From Actinomadura livida (GTDB taxonomy: Bacteria; Actinomycetota; Actinomycetes; Streptosporangiales; Streptosporangiaceae), in contig NZ_BMRO01000014.1 of the NCBI RefSeq assembly GCF_014648675.1, positions 1-60,349 of the forward strand: a stretch of 60,349 nt of DNA, read 5' to 3'. Below are positions 49,667 to 58,268 of the stretch, piece after piece; within the stretch, counting starts at the first letter, position 1; each line of letters starts with the position of its first letter. The notes below the pieces were generated by a model, which was not told where the DNA came from, did not search any database, and saw only the letters and a list, made by a program, of their open reading frames with translations. The translations under genes were made by a program, and so were the position numbers.

Positions 49667-49939
49667 ATGGCCGAGCTGCCGAGGGTCCGCAGGGGGCCGC
49701 TGGAGTCCTTGTACGCGGCGCTGCGCCGCCGGGCGCCGCAGGTCGCCGCGGCGCGTCCCGCCCGCGACGGCGATGGGGTGCGCGTCGCGTACCGGGGGCA
49801 GACCGCCACCGTCGTCTGGGACGACGACCTCGACGCGTACGTATGGGACTCGGAGCCGGGCGGGCAGATCGGCCCGGACGCCGAGAAGGCGGCCGAGCTG
49901 ATCGCGTGGACGCTCGCCACGCCGGCCGGCCCGCGCTAG
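49667..49939 (+). CDS. Small hypothetical protein
   Basis: 90 residues from ATG 49667, where GGGAG lies 5 nt upstream; ATG 49655 and GTG 49643 are possible. Helix first (RRGPLESLYAALRRRAPQVA), then a small beta unit (GVRVAYRGQTATVVWDDDLD, AYVWDSEPGGQIG) and a final helix (PDAEKAAELIAWTLA). The last part resembles short actinomycete proteins with an A-Y-x-W-D motif. Function unknown. Confidence 0.6.
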   Translation: MAELPRVRRGPLESLYAALRRRAPQVAAARPARDGDGVRVAYRGQTATVVWDDDLDAYVWDSEPGGQIGPDAEKAAELIAWTLATPAGPR

Positions 49940-49988
49940 CGGTTCGAGCCGGCGGTGGCGGCCGATGGCTTCGGCCGGTGGTTGCGGG

Positions 49989-50546
49989 CTAGGCGGTCGC
50001 GGCCTCCGGGGCGGCCTCCGGAGCCACGTTCAGGCGGGCGTTCGCGACGAAGGCGTGCAGCGCGCGCAGCGCCGCGCCGGCGTGGTTGCCCCAGTGGTTG
50101 AAGTACGAGTACTGCCACCACCAGAGGGCTTCCAGGGGACGGTCCTGCTGGTAGTGGCGCAGCCCGTGGACGAGGTCGCTCGCGACGTCGACCAGGTCGT
50201 CCGACAGGCGGTACGAGGTGGGCTCGGTGTCCTTGTAGGGGTCGAAGACCTCGACGTACTCGTCGAGGGCCACGAGGCGGTCGCGGAGGCCCTGCCGGAC
50301 GGCGTCGAGGTCGGGGTCGTCGCCGATCTCGGGCTCCCAGTTGTCGGGCAGGATCACGTCGGCGCTGGCGCCGAGCTGCGCGCCGGCCAGGATGACCTGC
50401 GACACCTCCAGCAGCAGCAGCGAGATGGTGCGGGCGCCGCCGTCGCCGCGGGCGACGGCCTCCAAGCCGCTCAGGTAGTTGTCGACATGGCACGCCACGC
50501 GTTCGGCGAGGGCGTTCCAGTCCTGCGGGCTGTTGGTGTCAGACAT
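49989..50546 (-). CDS. DUF5063 family protein
   Basis: 185 residues from ATG 50546, overlapping the recR stop by 8 bp. Helical protein (LAERVACHVDNYLSGLEAVA, ISLLLLEVSQVILAGAQLGA, YRLSDDLVDVASDLVHGLRH, ALWWWQYSYFNHWGNHAGAA). The W-W-[WR]-x-[SE]-F-x2-H-W-G-x-H motif marks DUF5063. This gene follows recR in most actinobacteria. Function is unknown; the fixed location suggests a role linked to DNA repair. Confidence 0.88.
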   Translation of the reverse strand: MSDTNSPQDWNALAERVACHVDNYLSGLEAVARGDGGARTISLLLLEVSQVILAGAQLGASADVILPDNWEPEIGDDPDLDAVRQGLRDRLVALDEYVEVFDPYKDTEPTSYRLSDDLVDVASDLVHGLRHYQQDRPLEALWWWQYSYFNHWGNHAGAALRALHAFVANARLNVAPEAAPEAATA

Positions 50547-51138
50547 CGAGCAGCCTCCGTCCTTCGAATGCGCGGCCAAGCGTCACCTCGTCGGCGTACT
50601 CGAGGTCGCCACCCACCGGCAGGCCGCTTGCCAGCCGGGTGACGGTGAGGCCCATGGGCTTGACGAGCCGGGCGAGATACGTCGCCGTCGCCTCGCCTTC
50701 CAGGTTGGGGTCGGTGGCGAGGATCAGCTCGGTCACCGTCCCGTCCGCGAGGCGCTGCATCAGCTCGCGGATGCGCAGGTCGTCGGGGCCGACGCCCTCG
50801 ATGGGGCTGATCGCGCCGCCGAGCACGTGGTAGCGGCCCCGGAACTCGCGGGTCTTCTCGATCGCGACGACGTCCTTGGACTCCTCCACGACGCAGATGA
50901 CGTGGCGGTCGCGGCGCGCGTCGCGGCAGATCCGGCATTCCTCTTCTTCCGCGACGTTGCCGCACGTCCCGCAGAAGCGGACCTTGTCCTTGACCTCCTT
51001 GAGCGCCTTGCCGAGGCGCTCGACGTCCGCGGGGTCGGCGGAGAGGAGGTGGAAGGCGATCCGCTGCGCGCTCTTGGGGCCGACGCCGGGCAGCCTGCCC
51101 AGCTCGTCGATGAGGTTCTGGACCACCCCTTCGTACAA
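50539..51138 (-). CDS. recR: Recombination mediator protein RecR
   Basis: 199 residues, ATG start. Helix-hairpin-helix (VQNLIDELGRLPGVGPKSAQ), C4 zinc finger (CGTCGNVAEEEECRICRDAR), and a Toprim domain with VICVVEESKDVVAIEKT and LILATDPNLEGEATATYLAR. RecR with RecO loads RecA onto SSB-coated gaps in the RecF pathway. It overlaps the DUF5063 gene and lies 29 bp after the ybaB-type gene: an operon with dnaX. Confidence 0.97.
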   Translation of the reverse strand: MYEGVVQNLIDELGRLPGVGPKSAQRIAFHLLSADPADVERLGKALKEVKDKVRFCGTCGNVAEEEECRICRDARRDRHVICVVEESKDVVAIEKTREFRGRYHVLGGAISPIEGVGPDDLRIRELMQRLADGTVTELILATDPNLEGEATATYLARLVKPMGLTVTRLASGLPVGGDLEYADEVTLGRAFEGRRLLDV

Positions 51139-51167
51139 CGGACCCCTCCTTTCTCTCTACCGGCCGC

Positions 51168-51602
51168 TCAGGCGCCCGGGCCGGTGCCGCCGCCGAGGCC
51201 GGGGAAACCGCCGGGCAGCCCGCCGCCGGCTCCACCGGCGCCGCCTTCGCCTCCGCTTCCGCCGAGGCCGGGGATGCCGCCGCCGAGGCCTTCGGCGAGC
51301 GGTCCCATCTTCTCCTGCTGCAGCCGCTGCGCCTCACGGCCCGCGTCGCGGATCGCGGCGAGCACCAGGTCGGCGATGGTCTCCGCCGTGTCGGCCGGGT
51401 CGTCGGCGTCGATGACCTTCGGGTCGATCGACAGGCCGGTGACCTCGCCCTGCCCGTTGACCGTCGCGGTGACGAGCCCGCCGCCGGCGGTGCCGTTCAC
51501 CTCGGCCTCCGCGAGCTCGCGCTGCGCGCTGAAAAGCTGCTCCTGCATGGCCTGCGCCTGCTGGAGGAGTTCCTGCATGTTCAACTGACCACCGGGTTCC
51601 AC
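51168..51602 (-). CDS. ybaB: YbaB/EbfC nucleoid-associated protein
   Basis: 144 residues from GTG 51602. The core (MQELLQQAQAMQEQLFSAQR, then TAGGGLVTATVNGQGEVTGL and SIDPKVIDADD) is the YbaB tweezer fold of DNA-binding dimers. The C-terminal 50 residues form a Gly/Pro-rich tail (IPGLGGSGGEGGAGGAGGGL), longer than the usual 100-110-residue protein; such tails are common in this actinomycete branch. It lies between dnaX and recR, its usual place. Confidence 0.93.
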   Translation of the reverse strand: MEPGGQLNMQELLQQAQAMQEQLFSAQRELAEAEVNGTAGGGLVTATVNGQGEVTGLSIDPKVIDADDPADTAETIADLVLAAIRDAGREAQRLQQEKMGPLAEGLGGGIPGLGGSGGEGGAGGAGGGLPGGFPGLGGGTGPGA

Positions 51603-51811
51603 GGTGCACTTCCTCTTCCGGCCCCCCGAGAGGGCCTTCTCTCTGGCGCTCCGCCAGCCACCGGATGTCCGTCCTCCGAGACTACGGGTTTCCGGCGGTC
51701 CCCCGTAAGTACGGGCCCCGGTGCGCCCGCCCGGCGTGCCCCGAGGCCGCGGACGGGTTCGGACGGGCGCGGCCGGGTGCGGACCGGCTTCGCCGCTGGG
51801 GCGGCCTTCGG

Positions 51812-53896
51812 CTAGGTCGCGGACGAGTTGTCGATCTCGCGGATGATCTGGCCGCCGAGTTCCCGCTGGATGAGCGCCATACCGCCCATTTCGGCCTCGG
51901 CGCCGTCGGCGTCCGCGTCGCCCTCGGGGTCGACCTCGTCGCTCTCGTCCACCGGGGCGGGTTCGGGCGGCGGCGGAGGCTCGTCCGGTGGCGGGGGCGG
52001 CGGTTCGTAGGGCGCCTCGGGCCTCGGGGCAGGGGGCTGTGCCGGCGGCCGCGGCTGCTGCCGTGGTGCCGGGTCCGGTGTGGCCGCCCCACCGAACCCC
52101 GCGCTAGGGCCCGGCCGGGGCGGTGGCGGGCCGGGAGGTCCACCGCCGACGACGGTGTCGATCCGCCAGTCGACGCCCATCCGCTCTTTGAACACTTCCC
52201 GCAGGACGGTGTCGCGCCCGCCGTTGACGAACCCGAGGCGCCGTCCCTCGGCGTCGAACCCCAGCGTGAGGACCTTCCCGTCGAGCGAGACGGGCTGCAC
52301 GCCGGACATGATGACCATCCAGGTCGCGCGGCTCTTCTGCTTCACCGCCTCGACGACGTCCGGCCAGAGCCGCTGGACGGCGGCGAAGTCCATCCCCCCG
52401 GCGGAGGCCCCGCCCGCCGGGCCGCCGGACGCAGCCGCTGCGGCCGGGTTCGCGGCCGGGTTCGCAGCCGGACCTGCTGGCCGGTTCGGGGCCGGACTCG
52501 CAGGCGAGTTCGCGGGTGGGGCGGAGGGTGCGGAAGGGCGGCTCCCGGTTGTGCCGGCTCGCTGGGCGGCGGGGCCGCCGCCGCGGTTATCCACAGATGC
52601 TCGTTCCGGCGGCGCCGTGTCCTGGCCGGGGTTGACACTGGATGTGGGGTCGCCCCCCTGGGCGGGCGGGGGTTGTTCTCCCCCCGCCTGCGAAGCACCA
52701 CCGCCTTGCCCGCCCGCGAAGCCGCCCTGGGCGCCCTGGGCGGCCTGGCGTTCCAGGCGGTCGAGGCGGGCGAACATCGACGCCTCGTCCTCGTACGCGG
52801 CGGGCAGGAGGATCCGCGCGCAGATCAGCTCCAGCAGCAGCCGCGGGGACGTCGCGCCGCGCATCTCGGTGAGGCCGGTGTGCAGCAGGTCCGCCGCACG
52901 GGTCAGCTCCCCCGGCCCGAGGGACGACGCCTGGCGCCGCATCTGCTCCAGCTCGTCCGGCGCGACGTTCAGCAGCCCCGAGCCGCCGGCCTCCGGGACG
53001 TTCGACAGGATCACCAGGTCGCGGACGCGTTCCAGCAGGTCGGCGGTGAAGCGGCGCGGGTCCTGGCCGCTCTCCACGACCCGGTCGACGGCGGCGAAGA
53101 CGGCGGCGCCGTCGCGGGCCGCGAACGCCGCGATGACCTCGTCCAGCAGCGCGGAGTCGGTGTACCCGAGGAGGGAGACGGCCCGCGCGTAGGTGATGCC
53201 GGCCTCGTCCGACCCGGCGAGGAGCTGGTCGAGGATCGACAGGGTGTCGCGGGCGGAGCCGGCGCCCGCGCGGACGGCCAGCGGCAGCGCGGCGGCCTCG
53301 TACGGGACGTCCTCCGACCGCAGGATCTCCTCGACGAGCTCGGTGAGGACGCCGGGCGGGATCAGCCGGAACGGGTAGTGGTGGGTCCGGGACCGGATCG
53401 TCCCGATGACCTTCTCCGGCTCCGTCGTCGCGAACACGAACTTCAGGTGCGGCGGCGGCTCCTCGACGAGCTTCAGCAGCGCGTTGAAGCCCTCCCGGGT
53501 CACCATGTGCGCCTCGTCGATGATGTACACCTTGAAGCGCGCCGACACCGGGGCGAAGAACGCCCGCTCCCGCAGGTCGCGGGCGTCGTCGACACCGCCG
53601 TGCGAGGCGGCGTCGATCTCGATCACGTCGATGTGCCCGGTCCCGGTGGGCCCGAGCGCGACGCACGAGTCGCACTTGCCGCACGGGTCGGGCGTCGGTC
53701 CCTGCTCGCAGTTCAGCGAGCGGGCGAGGATGCGGGCGCTGGACGTCTTGCCGCAGCCGCGCGGACCGCTGAACAGGTACGCGTGGTTGATCCGGCCGTT
53801 GCGCAGCGCCTGCTGCAGGGGCTCGGCGACGTGCTCCTGCCCCTTCAGCTCGGCGAACGTCGCTGGCCGGTACTTGCGGTACAGCGCCAGACTCAT
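51812..53896 (-). CDS. dnaX: DNA polymerase III subunit gamma/tau
   Basis: 694 residues from ATG 53896 (MSLALYRKYRP). The AAA+ clamp-loader domain shows Walker A FSGPRGCGKTSSARILA, a zinc site (CGKCDSCVA), Walker B VYIIDEAHMVTREGFNALLK and sensor 1 FVFATTEPEKV. Domain III follows, then a long Pro/Gly/Ala-rich linker (about 400-550) and a C-terminal region with a DNA-polymerase-III-binding part. The Pro-rich segment near 630-665 and acidic tail are typical of actinobacterial tau. The frame shows no obvious A-run slip site. It loads the beta clamp and holds the polymerase. The SRP RNA gene lies directly upstream. Confidence 0.96.
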   Translation of the reverse strand: MSLALYRKYRPATFAELKGQEHVAEPLQQALRNGRINHAYLFSGPRGCGKTSSARILARSLNCEQGPTPDPCGKCDSCVALGPTGTGHIDVIEIDAASHGGVDDARDLRERAFFAPVSARFKVYIIDEAHMVTREGFNALLKLVEEPPPHLKFVFATTEPEKVIGTIRSRTHHYPFRLIPPGVLTELVEEILRSEDVPYEAAALPLAVRAGAGSARDTLSILDQLLAGSDEAGITYARAVSLLGYTDSALLDEVIAAFAARDGAAVFAAVDRVVESGQDPRRFTADLLERVRDLVILSNVPEAGGSGLLNVAPDELEQMRRQASSLGPGELTRAADLLHTGLTEMRGATSPRLLLELICARILLPAAYEDEASMFARLDRLERQAAQGAQGGFAGGQGGGASQAGGEQPPPAQGGDPTSSVNPGQDTAPPERASVDNRGGGPAAQRAGTTGSRPSAPSAPPANSPASPAPNRPAGPAANPAANPAAAAASGGPAGGASAGGMDFAAVQRLWPDVVEAVKQKSRATWMVIMSGVQPVSLDGKVLTLGFDAEGRRLGFVNGGRDTVLREVFKERMGVDWRIDTVVGGGPPGPPPPRPGPSAGFGGAATPDPAPRQQPRPPAQPPAPRPEAPYEPPPPPPDEPPPPPEPAPVDESDEVDPEGDADADGAEAEMGGMALIQRELGGQIIREIDNSSAT

Positions 53897-53956
53897 CGGG
53901 GGTCCGCCCTCCCTCGCGAAGCGGAGCGCCACAAGCGCGGTGACCCTTCAAACAAG

Positions 53957-54048
53957 GGACCCCCCGCACACCCGCCAGAGCCTGCTTATCCTTGCTGCCT
54001 TCCGGCCCTGGGGAGGTTCACAGGGTGACGCCATGCGAGGGGTCTGCC
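53957..54048 (-). ncRNA. ffs: Signal recognition particle 4.5S RNA
   Basis: The minus strand carries GGCCGGAAGGCAGCAAGG, the universally conserved Ffh-binding apical loop region of bacterial SRP RNA. Flanking arms pair (ACCCCTCGCA with TGCGGGGGGT), closing a rod about 90-95 nt long; a TTGTTT tract follows the 3' arm. The place just before dnaX is the normal one in actinobacteria. Ends are estimated from the stem. Confidence 0.92.
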
Positions 54049-54107
54049 CCAGAGTCTATGGCATCCCGCCCCCAGGATTGCCACGCTTCCGGCGTAGTCT
54101 CCGCCTC

Positions 54108-54452
54108 ATGTCCGTCCCGACGCACGCCACGCTGCTGCACATCGCCGAACGTCCCCACTGGGAGGCCGCCCGCGACGCGGGGGAGCCGTACGCCATGTCG
54201 ACGCTCGGCCGCACGCTGGACGAGGAGGGCTTCGTCCACTGCTCGTCGGACATGGCCCAGGTGGACGGCGTGCTCGGCCGCTTCTACACCGGCGTTCCCC
54301 GCTCCGACCTGGTCGTCCTGGTCATCGACGTGTCCCGGCTGGACGCCCCCGTGCGCTACGAGCCCGCCGGCGACGAGGTCTTCCCGCACGTCTACGGCCC
54401 GATTCCGGTCTCCGCGGTAATTGATGTCAGGTCACTGCCCGGGAACCGGTAG
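54108..54452 (+). CDS. DUF952 family protein
   Basis: 114 residues from ATG 54108. LLHIAERPHWEAARDAGEPY, then LDEEGFVHCSSDMAQVDGVL, LVVLVIDVSRLDAPVRYEPA and FPHVYGPIPVSAVIDV match DUF952 (H-I-x4-W; G-F-[IV]-H-x-S; F-P-H-[IV]-Y-G-P-[IL]), a fold related to ADP-ribosyltransferases with unknown activity. TAGTCT at 54095-54100 is a -10 that would start the transcript at the ATG, so it is probably leaderless. Confidence 0.9.
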   Translation: MSVPTHATLLHIAERPHWEAARDAGEPYAMSTLGRTLDEEGFVHCSSDMAQVDGVLGRFYTGVPRSDLVVLVIDVSRLDAPVRYEPAGDEVFPHVYGPIPVSAVIDVRSLPGNR

Positions 54453-54462
54453 GCTTCCCCGT

Positions 54463-54547
54463 GGAGGATTCGCCTAGTGGCCTAGGGCGCACGCTTGGAA
54501 AGCGTGTTGCGTGCAAGCGCTCGCGAGTTCGAATCTCGCATCCTCCG
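54463..54547 (+). tRNA. tRNA-Ser(GGA)
   Basis: Acceptor arms GGAGGAT and ATCCTCC, with a discriminator G. Anticodon loop CTTGGAAAG gives anticodon GGA. A long class II variable arm (TGCGTGCAAGCGCTCGC region) and T-arm GAGTTCGAATCTC. The CCA is not encoded. It reads UCC/UCU Ser codons. A terminator follows 26 bp downstream. Confidence 0.95.
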
Positions 54548-54572
54548 CTCGCCTGACGGCATGACGTCACAC

Positions 54573-54604
54573 AGGGCGGCACTCACCGGTGCCGCCCTCT
54601 TTGC
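54573..54604 (+). terminator. Intrinsic terminator after tRNA-Ser
   Basis: A 10-bp stem (AGGGCGGCAC / GTGCCGCCCT) with a 6-nt loop, followed by CTTTGCTTT. Confidence 0.8.
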
Positions 54605-54727
54605 TTTCCAGGCCCTCTTCCCACGCGGCCCCCGGTCCTCCGTCATCGTCCGGGCAGGCAGCGCCCCGCGGGCGCAGACGGCACCTTTTCGGACGGGTGT
54701 CGTCGGCGGGGACTAGCGTCCGGGTGC

Positions 54728-55927
54728 ATGGGGCTTGATCTTGTCGCGCTCGCCAAGGAGCGGCGCTTGACGCAGGACTGGGAACGCAGGCGCATCGGAC
54801 GGCACGGCGTCCTCGTCGAAGAGGGGACGGTCGGCACCTTCGTCTACCTCTTCACCGACGACCGCGTGCTGGTCGCCAAGGCCAACCGGGGGTACCGCGA
54901 CGACGTCATGGAAGCCCTGCTGGATGCCGTCGCCGATCTGGTGGACGGTGAGTTCGGCGACACCGTGCACGCCAGGCCGATCGACGTGCCGGGCTTCGCA
55001 CTGGACCGGGCCGTGCTGCTCGGCCCCGGGCAGACCGGCTTCTGGGAGAGTCGCGGCCCCGAACTGAGGGCGCGCGGACTCCAGGTCCTTCCCGCCCACC
55101 GCGGCGAGGTCGCCGACGGGGAGCCCGCCGAGCGGTTCCGGCGGGCCGTCCTCGGCAAGGGCCTCAGCGTACGAGAAGGCCACTGGGACCGGGACCCGGT
55201 GCCGCGCGCCCTGGTCACCCGGGACGACGGGCCCAAGCACGGGATGTCCGTCCCGAAGGCGCGGGACATGATCATTTCCGCCGAGACCGTGCTGGACAAC
55301 TACGCGAGGAGCATCCCTCCCGGCATCGAGATCCTCCTGCGCGATGTCCGGGACCGGGAGCTCCGGCTGCGCCGCGACTGGGACCGCTTCAACGGCATCC
55401 TCGTGGACGACCGGAGCGAGCTGGAGGTGTCGCTCCCGGCCGACCGCCTGTGGGAGCGGCTGGGCCCGCTGTTCCACGGCGAGGACACCGGCGCCGCGAC
55501 CCTCGTCGCCGGCCCGGAGGAGTCCGCGCCGATGCTCATGGTGCGGGTGCACAACCGGTACCGGAGCGACGGGCCGATGTCGCCGGTCATGCTGGACGAC
55601 GCGCTGAAGTGGGTGCGGAGTCTGGAGCCGGTCGACGGCCATTTCCTGACCTTCGCCGGCCGCTCGGACGACGCCGTGCAGATGATGTGGATGGGCGGCC
55701 CGGAGATGAAGCCCCCCGAGACGTTTCCGGAGCAGCGGCGGGAGTGGGCGGCCGAGCTGCGCCGCGAAGGGCCCCGGCTGTGGCTGGAGGCGCCCTTCCC
55801 CGAGAAGCGGGAGCTGCACGGCCGGTTCGTCACGACGGAGGAGGCCGAGCGGATGGTGACGATCCTCGCCGTCGAGGACCGCGTCGCCGTCCACGAACTG
55901 GGCGATCTGGAGATCAATACCTGGTAG
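54728..55927 (+). CDS. Hypothetical protein of unknown family
   Basis: 399 residues from ATG 54728. No recognised motif. N-terminal part ERRLTQDWERRRIGRHGVLV and TFVYLFTDDRVLVAKANRGY; mostly alpha/beta with many charged residues; C-terminal part WVRSLEPVDGHFLTFAGRSD, VQMMWMGGPEMKPP, EEAERMVTILAVEDRVAVHE. No signal peptide or membrane helix. A TAGCGT hexamer 13 bp ahead of the start suggests a leaderless transcript. Function unknown; codon use is normal. Confidence 0.7.
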   Translation: MGLDLVALAKERRLTQDWERRRIGRHGVLVEEGTVGTFVYLFTDDRVLVAKANRGYRDDVMEALLDAVADLVDGEFGDTVHARPIDVPGFALDRAVLLGPGQTGFWESRGPELRARGLQVLPAHRGEVADGEPAERFRRAVLGKGLSVREGHWDRDPVPRALVTRDDGPKHGMSVPKARDMIISAETVLDNYARSIPPGIEILLRDVRDRELRLRRDWDRFNGILVDDRSELEVSLPADRLWERLGPLFHGEDTGAATLVAGPEESAPMLMVRVHNRYRSDGPMSPVMLDDALKWVRSLEPVDGHFLTFAGRSDDAVQMMWMGGPEMKPPETFPEQRREWAAELRREGPRLWLEAPFPEKRELHGRFVTTEEAERMVTILAVEDRVAVHELGDLEINTW

Positions 55928-56103
55928 GCCGGGCGCGGGCGTCGCGCGGCCCGCACCGCCCGCGGAGGGCCGCGCCGCCGCGCCCGCTCCAACGACGGTG
56001 ATTAATGACCACGTCCCTGAGCTGGGCGGTAACTGGTTTACCAGTGGTGGCAAGTGGAGTGACGGATGTTGTTGCGTTGCCTTCTCCGGGCAACCGCGAC
56101 GCC

Positions 56104-56109
56104 GTAGAC
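56104..56109 (+). promoter_or_regulatory. -10 element of leaderless gene at 56117
   Basis: TAGACT ends 7 nt before the GTG start at 56117, the spacing of a leaderless actinobacterial promoter. It is the same hexamer as in front of the metG leader. Confidence 0.6.
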
Positions 56110-56116
56110 TCGAAGA

Positions 56117-56425
56117 GTGATCTTCAAGGCGGTGGGTGATGGAAGGCCCTATCCCGACCACGGACTCTCGTCCCGGGACTGGGCCAAGATCCCCCCTCGC
56201 CAGGTACGCCTCGACCAGCTCGTGAGCACCAAGCGGGAGATGGACCTGCAGTCGCTGCTGTCGAAGGACTCCACCTTCTACGGCGACCTGTTCCCCCACG
56301 TGGTCCAGTGGAAGGGCGAGCTGTACCTGGAGGACGGCCTGCACCGGGCCCTGCGCGCCGCGCTGCACCAGCGCCTCGTCCTGCACGCCCGCGTCCTCGA
56401 CCTGGACGCCGTCGACATGTCCTGA
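56117..56425 (+). CDS. Conserved small protein, ParB-like fold suspected
   Basis: 102 residues, GTG start, leaderless. The sequence RDWAKIPPRQVRLDQLVSTK, REMDLQSLLSKDSTFYGDLF, then HVVQWKGELYLEDGLHRALR and AALHQRLVLHARVLDLDAVD is strongly conserved in actinomycetes. G-E-L-Y-L-x-D-G-x-H-R-A-x-R-A-A resembles the ParB/Srx-like [DE]-G-x-H-R motif, so a sulfiredoxin/ParB-like fold is possible. Function is not established. Confidence 0.8.
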   Translation: MIFKAVGDGRPYPDHGLSSRDWAKIPPRQVRLDQLVSTKREMDLQSLLSKDSTFYGDLFPHVVQWKGELYLEDGLHRALRAALHQRLVLHARVLDLDAVDMS

Positions 56426-56468
56426 CCGCCGGCCACCGGACGGTCAGAGCGGTGCACCGGGCGGCGCG

Positions 56469-57920
56469 CTAGACGCGGCCCAGGTCGCGGTCGGCGGTGT
56501 GGTTGCGGGGGGCGCGGAGACCGGCGGCCTCGAGTGCCCGCCGGTAGGCGGCCGCCGCGGAGTCGGCGTCCTGGACGAGCTCGTACAGTTCGCCCAGTTC
56601 CCTGAGCAGGTGCGCCGCCGGGCGGCCGGCGGACAGGGTCGCCAGCTGCTCCGATGCGGCGCGCAGGACGACCTTCGCGGCCGCCGGGTCCCCCTGGGCG
56701 ACGCGGGCGCGCGCCAGGACGAGACGGGCCAGGACGGTCTTCTGCGTGCGCGCGGCCAGGTCGCTGCCCGGTTGCGGGGCCGCGGCATGGGACGTCGCCG
56801 CCGGGGCGGCCAGGGCCATGCCCGTGTCGAGGAACTGTTCCAGCGTGGCGATGGCCTCGTCCAGTTCGCCGATCAGCACCAGCGCGCGGGCCTTCGCGAT
56901 CGTGCTCTCGGTCGATTCGGCTCCACCGAGATCGGCGGTCTCCTCCAGGAGTTCCAGGGCCTCCTGCGCGGCCTCACGCGACCCTTCGGGACGAGGCCGT
57001 TCGAATCCGAATTCTCCCGTCGGCACCGCGTCGGACGGCGCGGCCGACGAGAACGGCGTGACTCCCCTGAGCAGCGCCTTGGCCGCGGCCAGGGAGAGGC
57101 GTGCGCGGGTCTGCGCCGGGCTGGTGTCGCTGCGTGCGGCCAGGGCCTGGTCGGCGAAGTACAGCGAGTCGCCGATCGCGCCTTCCTCCAGCGCGCGCAA
57201 GCTGGCCCGCTGGTAGTGGACGCTCAGCGGCTCGTCCGCCGGGCCGTCCGGGTGCAGGAGACGGCGTCCGAGGTCGTGGGCGCGCGCCGGAGCGGAGCGA
57301 TCCACGTACGCGAGGAGGAGGATCCGCCCGACTTCGGTGTACTCCTCACCCACCCCGAGCCCGAGGTGCTGCAGCCGCGCGACGGCGCGTTCGCCGAGGG
57401 CTATGGCCTGCCCCAGGTCGCCCACCGAGTGGTAGCAGCGGGCCAGCGCGATCACCGGCGGCAGCCAGCTCGCCCTGCCCGGGTCCCTTTCGGCGTGCTC
57501 ACGCAGCTCTTCGAACAGCGCGATCGCGTTGTCGGTGCGGCCCAGCTCCTCCAGGGCGCGGGCACGGCCCCAGCGCGCGCGGGCGGTCAGGTCGGGATCG
57601 TCGCTGCGGGCGATCACCTCGTCGAAACCCGTCTCCGCCGTGCCGGGGTCGCCGCGCAGCAGTGCGAGGTGCGCGTGGCGCTCCCGTACCTCCAGGTGGG
57701 CGCGCTGCTCCGGTTCGACGCCCTCGGCGAGGTACTCGGGTGTGCAGCCGAGGCGCTCGGCAAGCATGCGCAGGACGGTCGGCGTCGGGGTGCGCTTGCC
57801 CGACTCGATCAACGAGATGTAGCTGTCGGAAAGGTCGTGACCGGCGAGCTGTGCCTGCGACAAGCGTCTGGTCAGCCGCAGGTTGCGGACACGTTCTCCG
57901 ACGTTGCCTGGACCCGGCAT
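56469..57920 (-). CDS. XRE-family regulator with TPR domain
   Basis: 483 residues, ATG start. The N-terminal HTH_3 (GERVRNLRLTRRLSQAQLAG, SDSYISLIESGKRTPTPTVL, RMLAERLGCTPEYLAEGVEP) is clear. The rest is TPR-like (GDPGTAETGFDEVIARSDDP, ELGRTDNAIALFEELREHAE, GDLGQAIALGERAVARLQHL, GDPAAAKVVLRAASEQLATL). This is the layout of actinomycete XRE-TPR regulators such as NsdA-type proteins that control differentiation and secondary metabolism. Which one cannot be told. Direct repeats lie in its upstream region, so it may be autoregulated. Confidence 0.88.
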   Translation of the reverse strand: MPGPGNVGERVRNLRLTRRLSQAQLAGHDLSDSYISLIESGKRTPTPTVLRMLAERLGCTPEYLAEGVEPEQRAHLEVRERHAHLALLRGDPGTAETGFDEVIARSDDPDLTARARWGRARALEELGRTDNAIALFEELREHAERDPGRASWLPPVIALARCYHSVGDLGQAIALGERAVARLQHLGLGVGEEYTEVGRILLLAYVDRSAPARAHDLGRRLLHPDGPADEPLSVHYQRASLRALEEGAIGDSLYFADQALAARSDTSPAQTRARLSLAAAKALLRGVTPFSSAAPSDAVPTGEFGFERPRPEGSREAAQEALELLEETADLGGAESTESTIAKARALVLIGELDEAIATLEQFLDTGMALAAPAATSHAAAPQPGSDLAARTQKTVLARLVLARARVAQGDPAAAKVVLRAASEQLATLSAGRPAAHLLRELGELYELVQDADSAAAAYRRALEAAGLRAPRNHTADRDLGRV

Positions 57921-58268
57921 GTGGACTCACTTAGCGGAAGTAAACAGGCGGCTGGGGTGCCGACATGATTGCACATTGCGGGTAATCGCACATCGAGAGT
58001 AAAGAAGGGACAAGTGACGGGATCGGCTGGTCGGGGGCGCTGCGGGCCGGCGCGCCCGCCGCTGCATCGCCGTGGCGCGCCGGTTGCGGCCGGTGGAAAC
58101 CCCGGCGATCGCGACGCCTGTCACCCTGGGAAGGTATCCGACCATCCGCACAAGATCGTAAAAACCGCCGAAATAGATCAGCCCATCGCGCGTACCGGCT
58201 AGCCGTGCCATGCCCGGCCGTCCTCCCTCGGGCGTCCGCCTTCCGGGCACCGGGTGCGAGGCGCGGGG
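57921..58268 (-). promoter_or_regulatory. Upstream region of the XRE-TPR gene with direct repeats
   Basis: 348 bp without a convincing gene. Near-identical 9-mers ATTGCACAT (57968-57976) and ATCGCACAT (57985-57993), 17 bp apart, lie 48 bp from the start. They look like a tandem binding site, perhaps for the regulator itself. An open frame on the minus strand (58250-57927) has weak coding character and is not annotated. Confidence 0.4.

Noticed and set aside
57927..58250. A 107-codon minus-strand frame upstream of the XRE-TPR gene
   Set aside because: Third-position GC is not raised, there is no ribosome site, and it covers the probable promoter and direct repeats.
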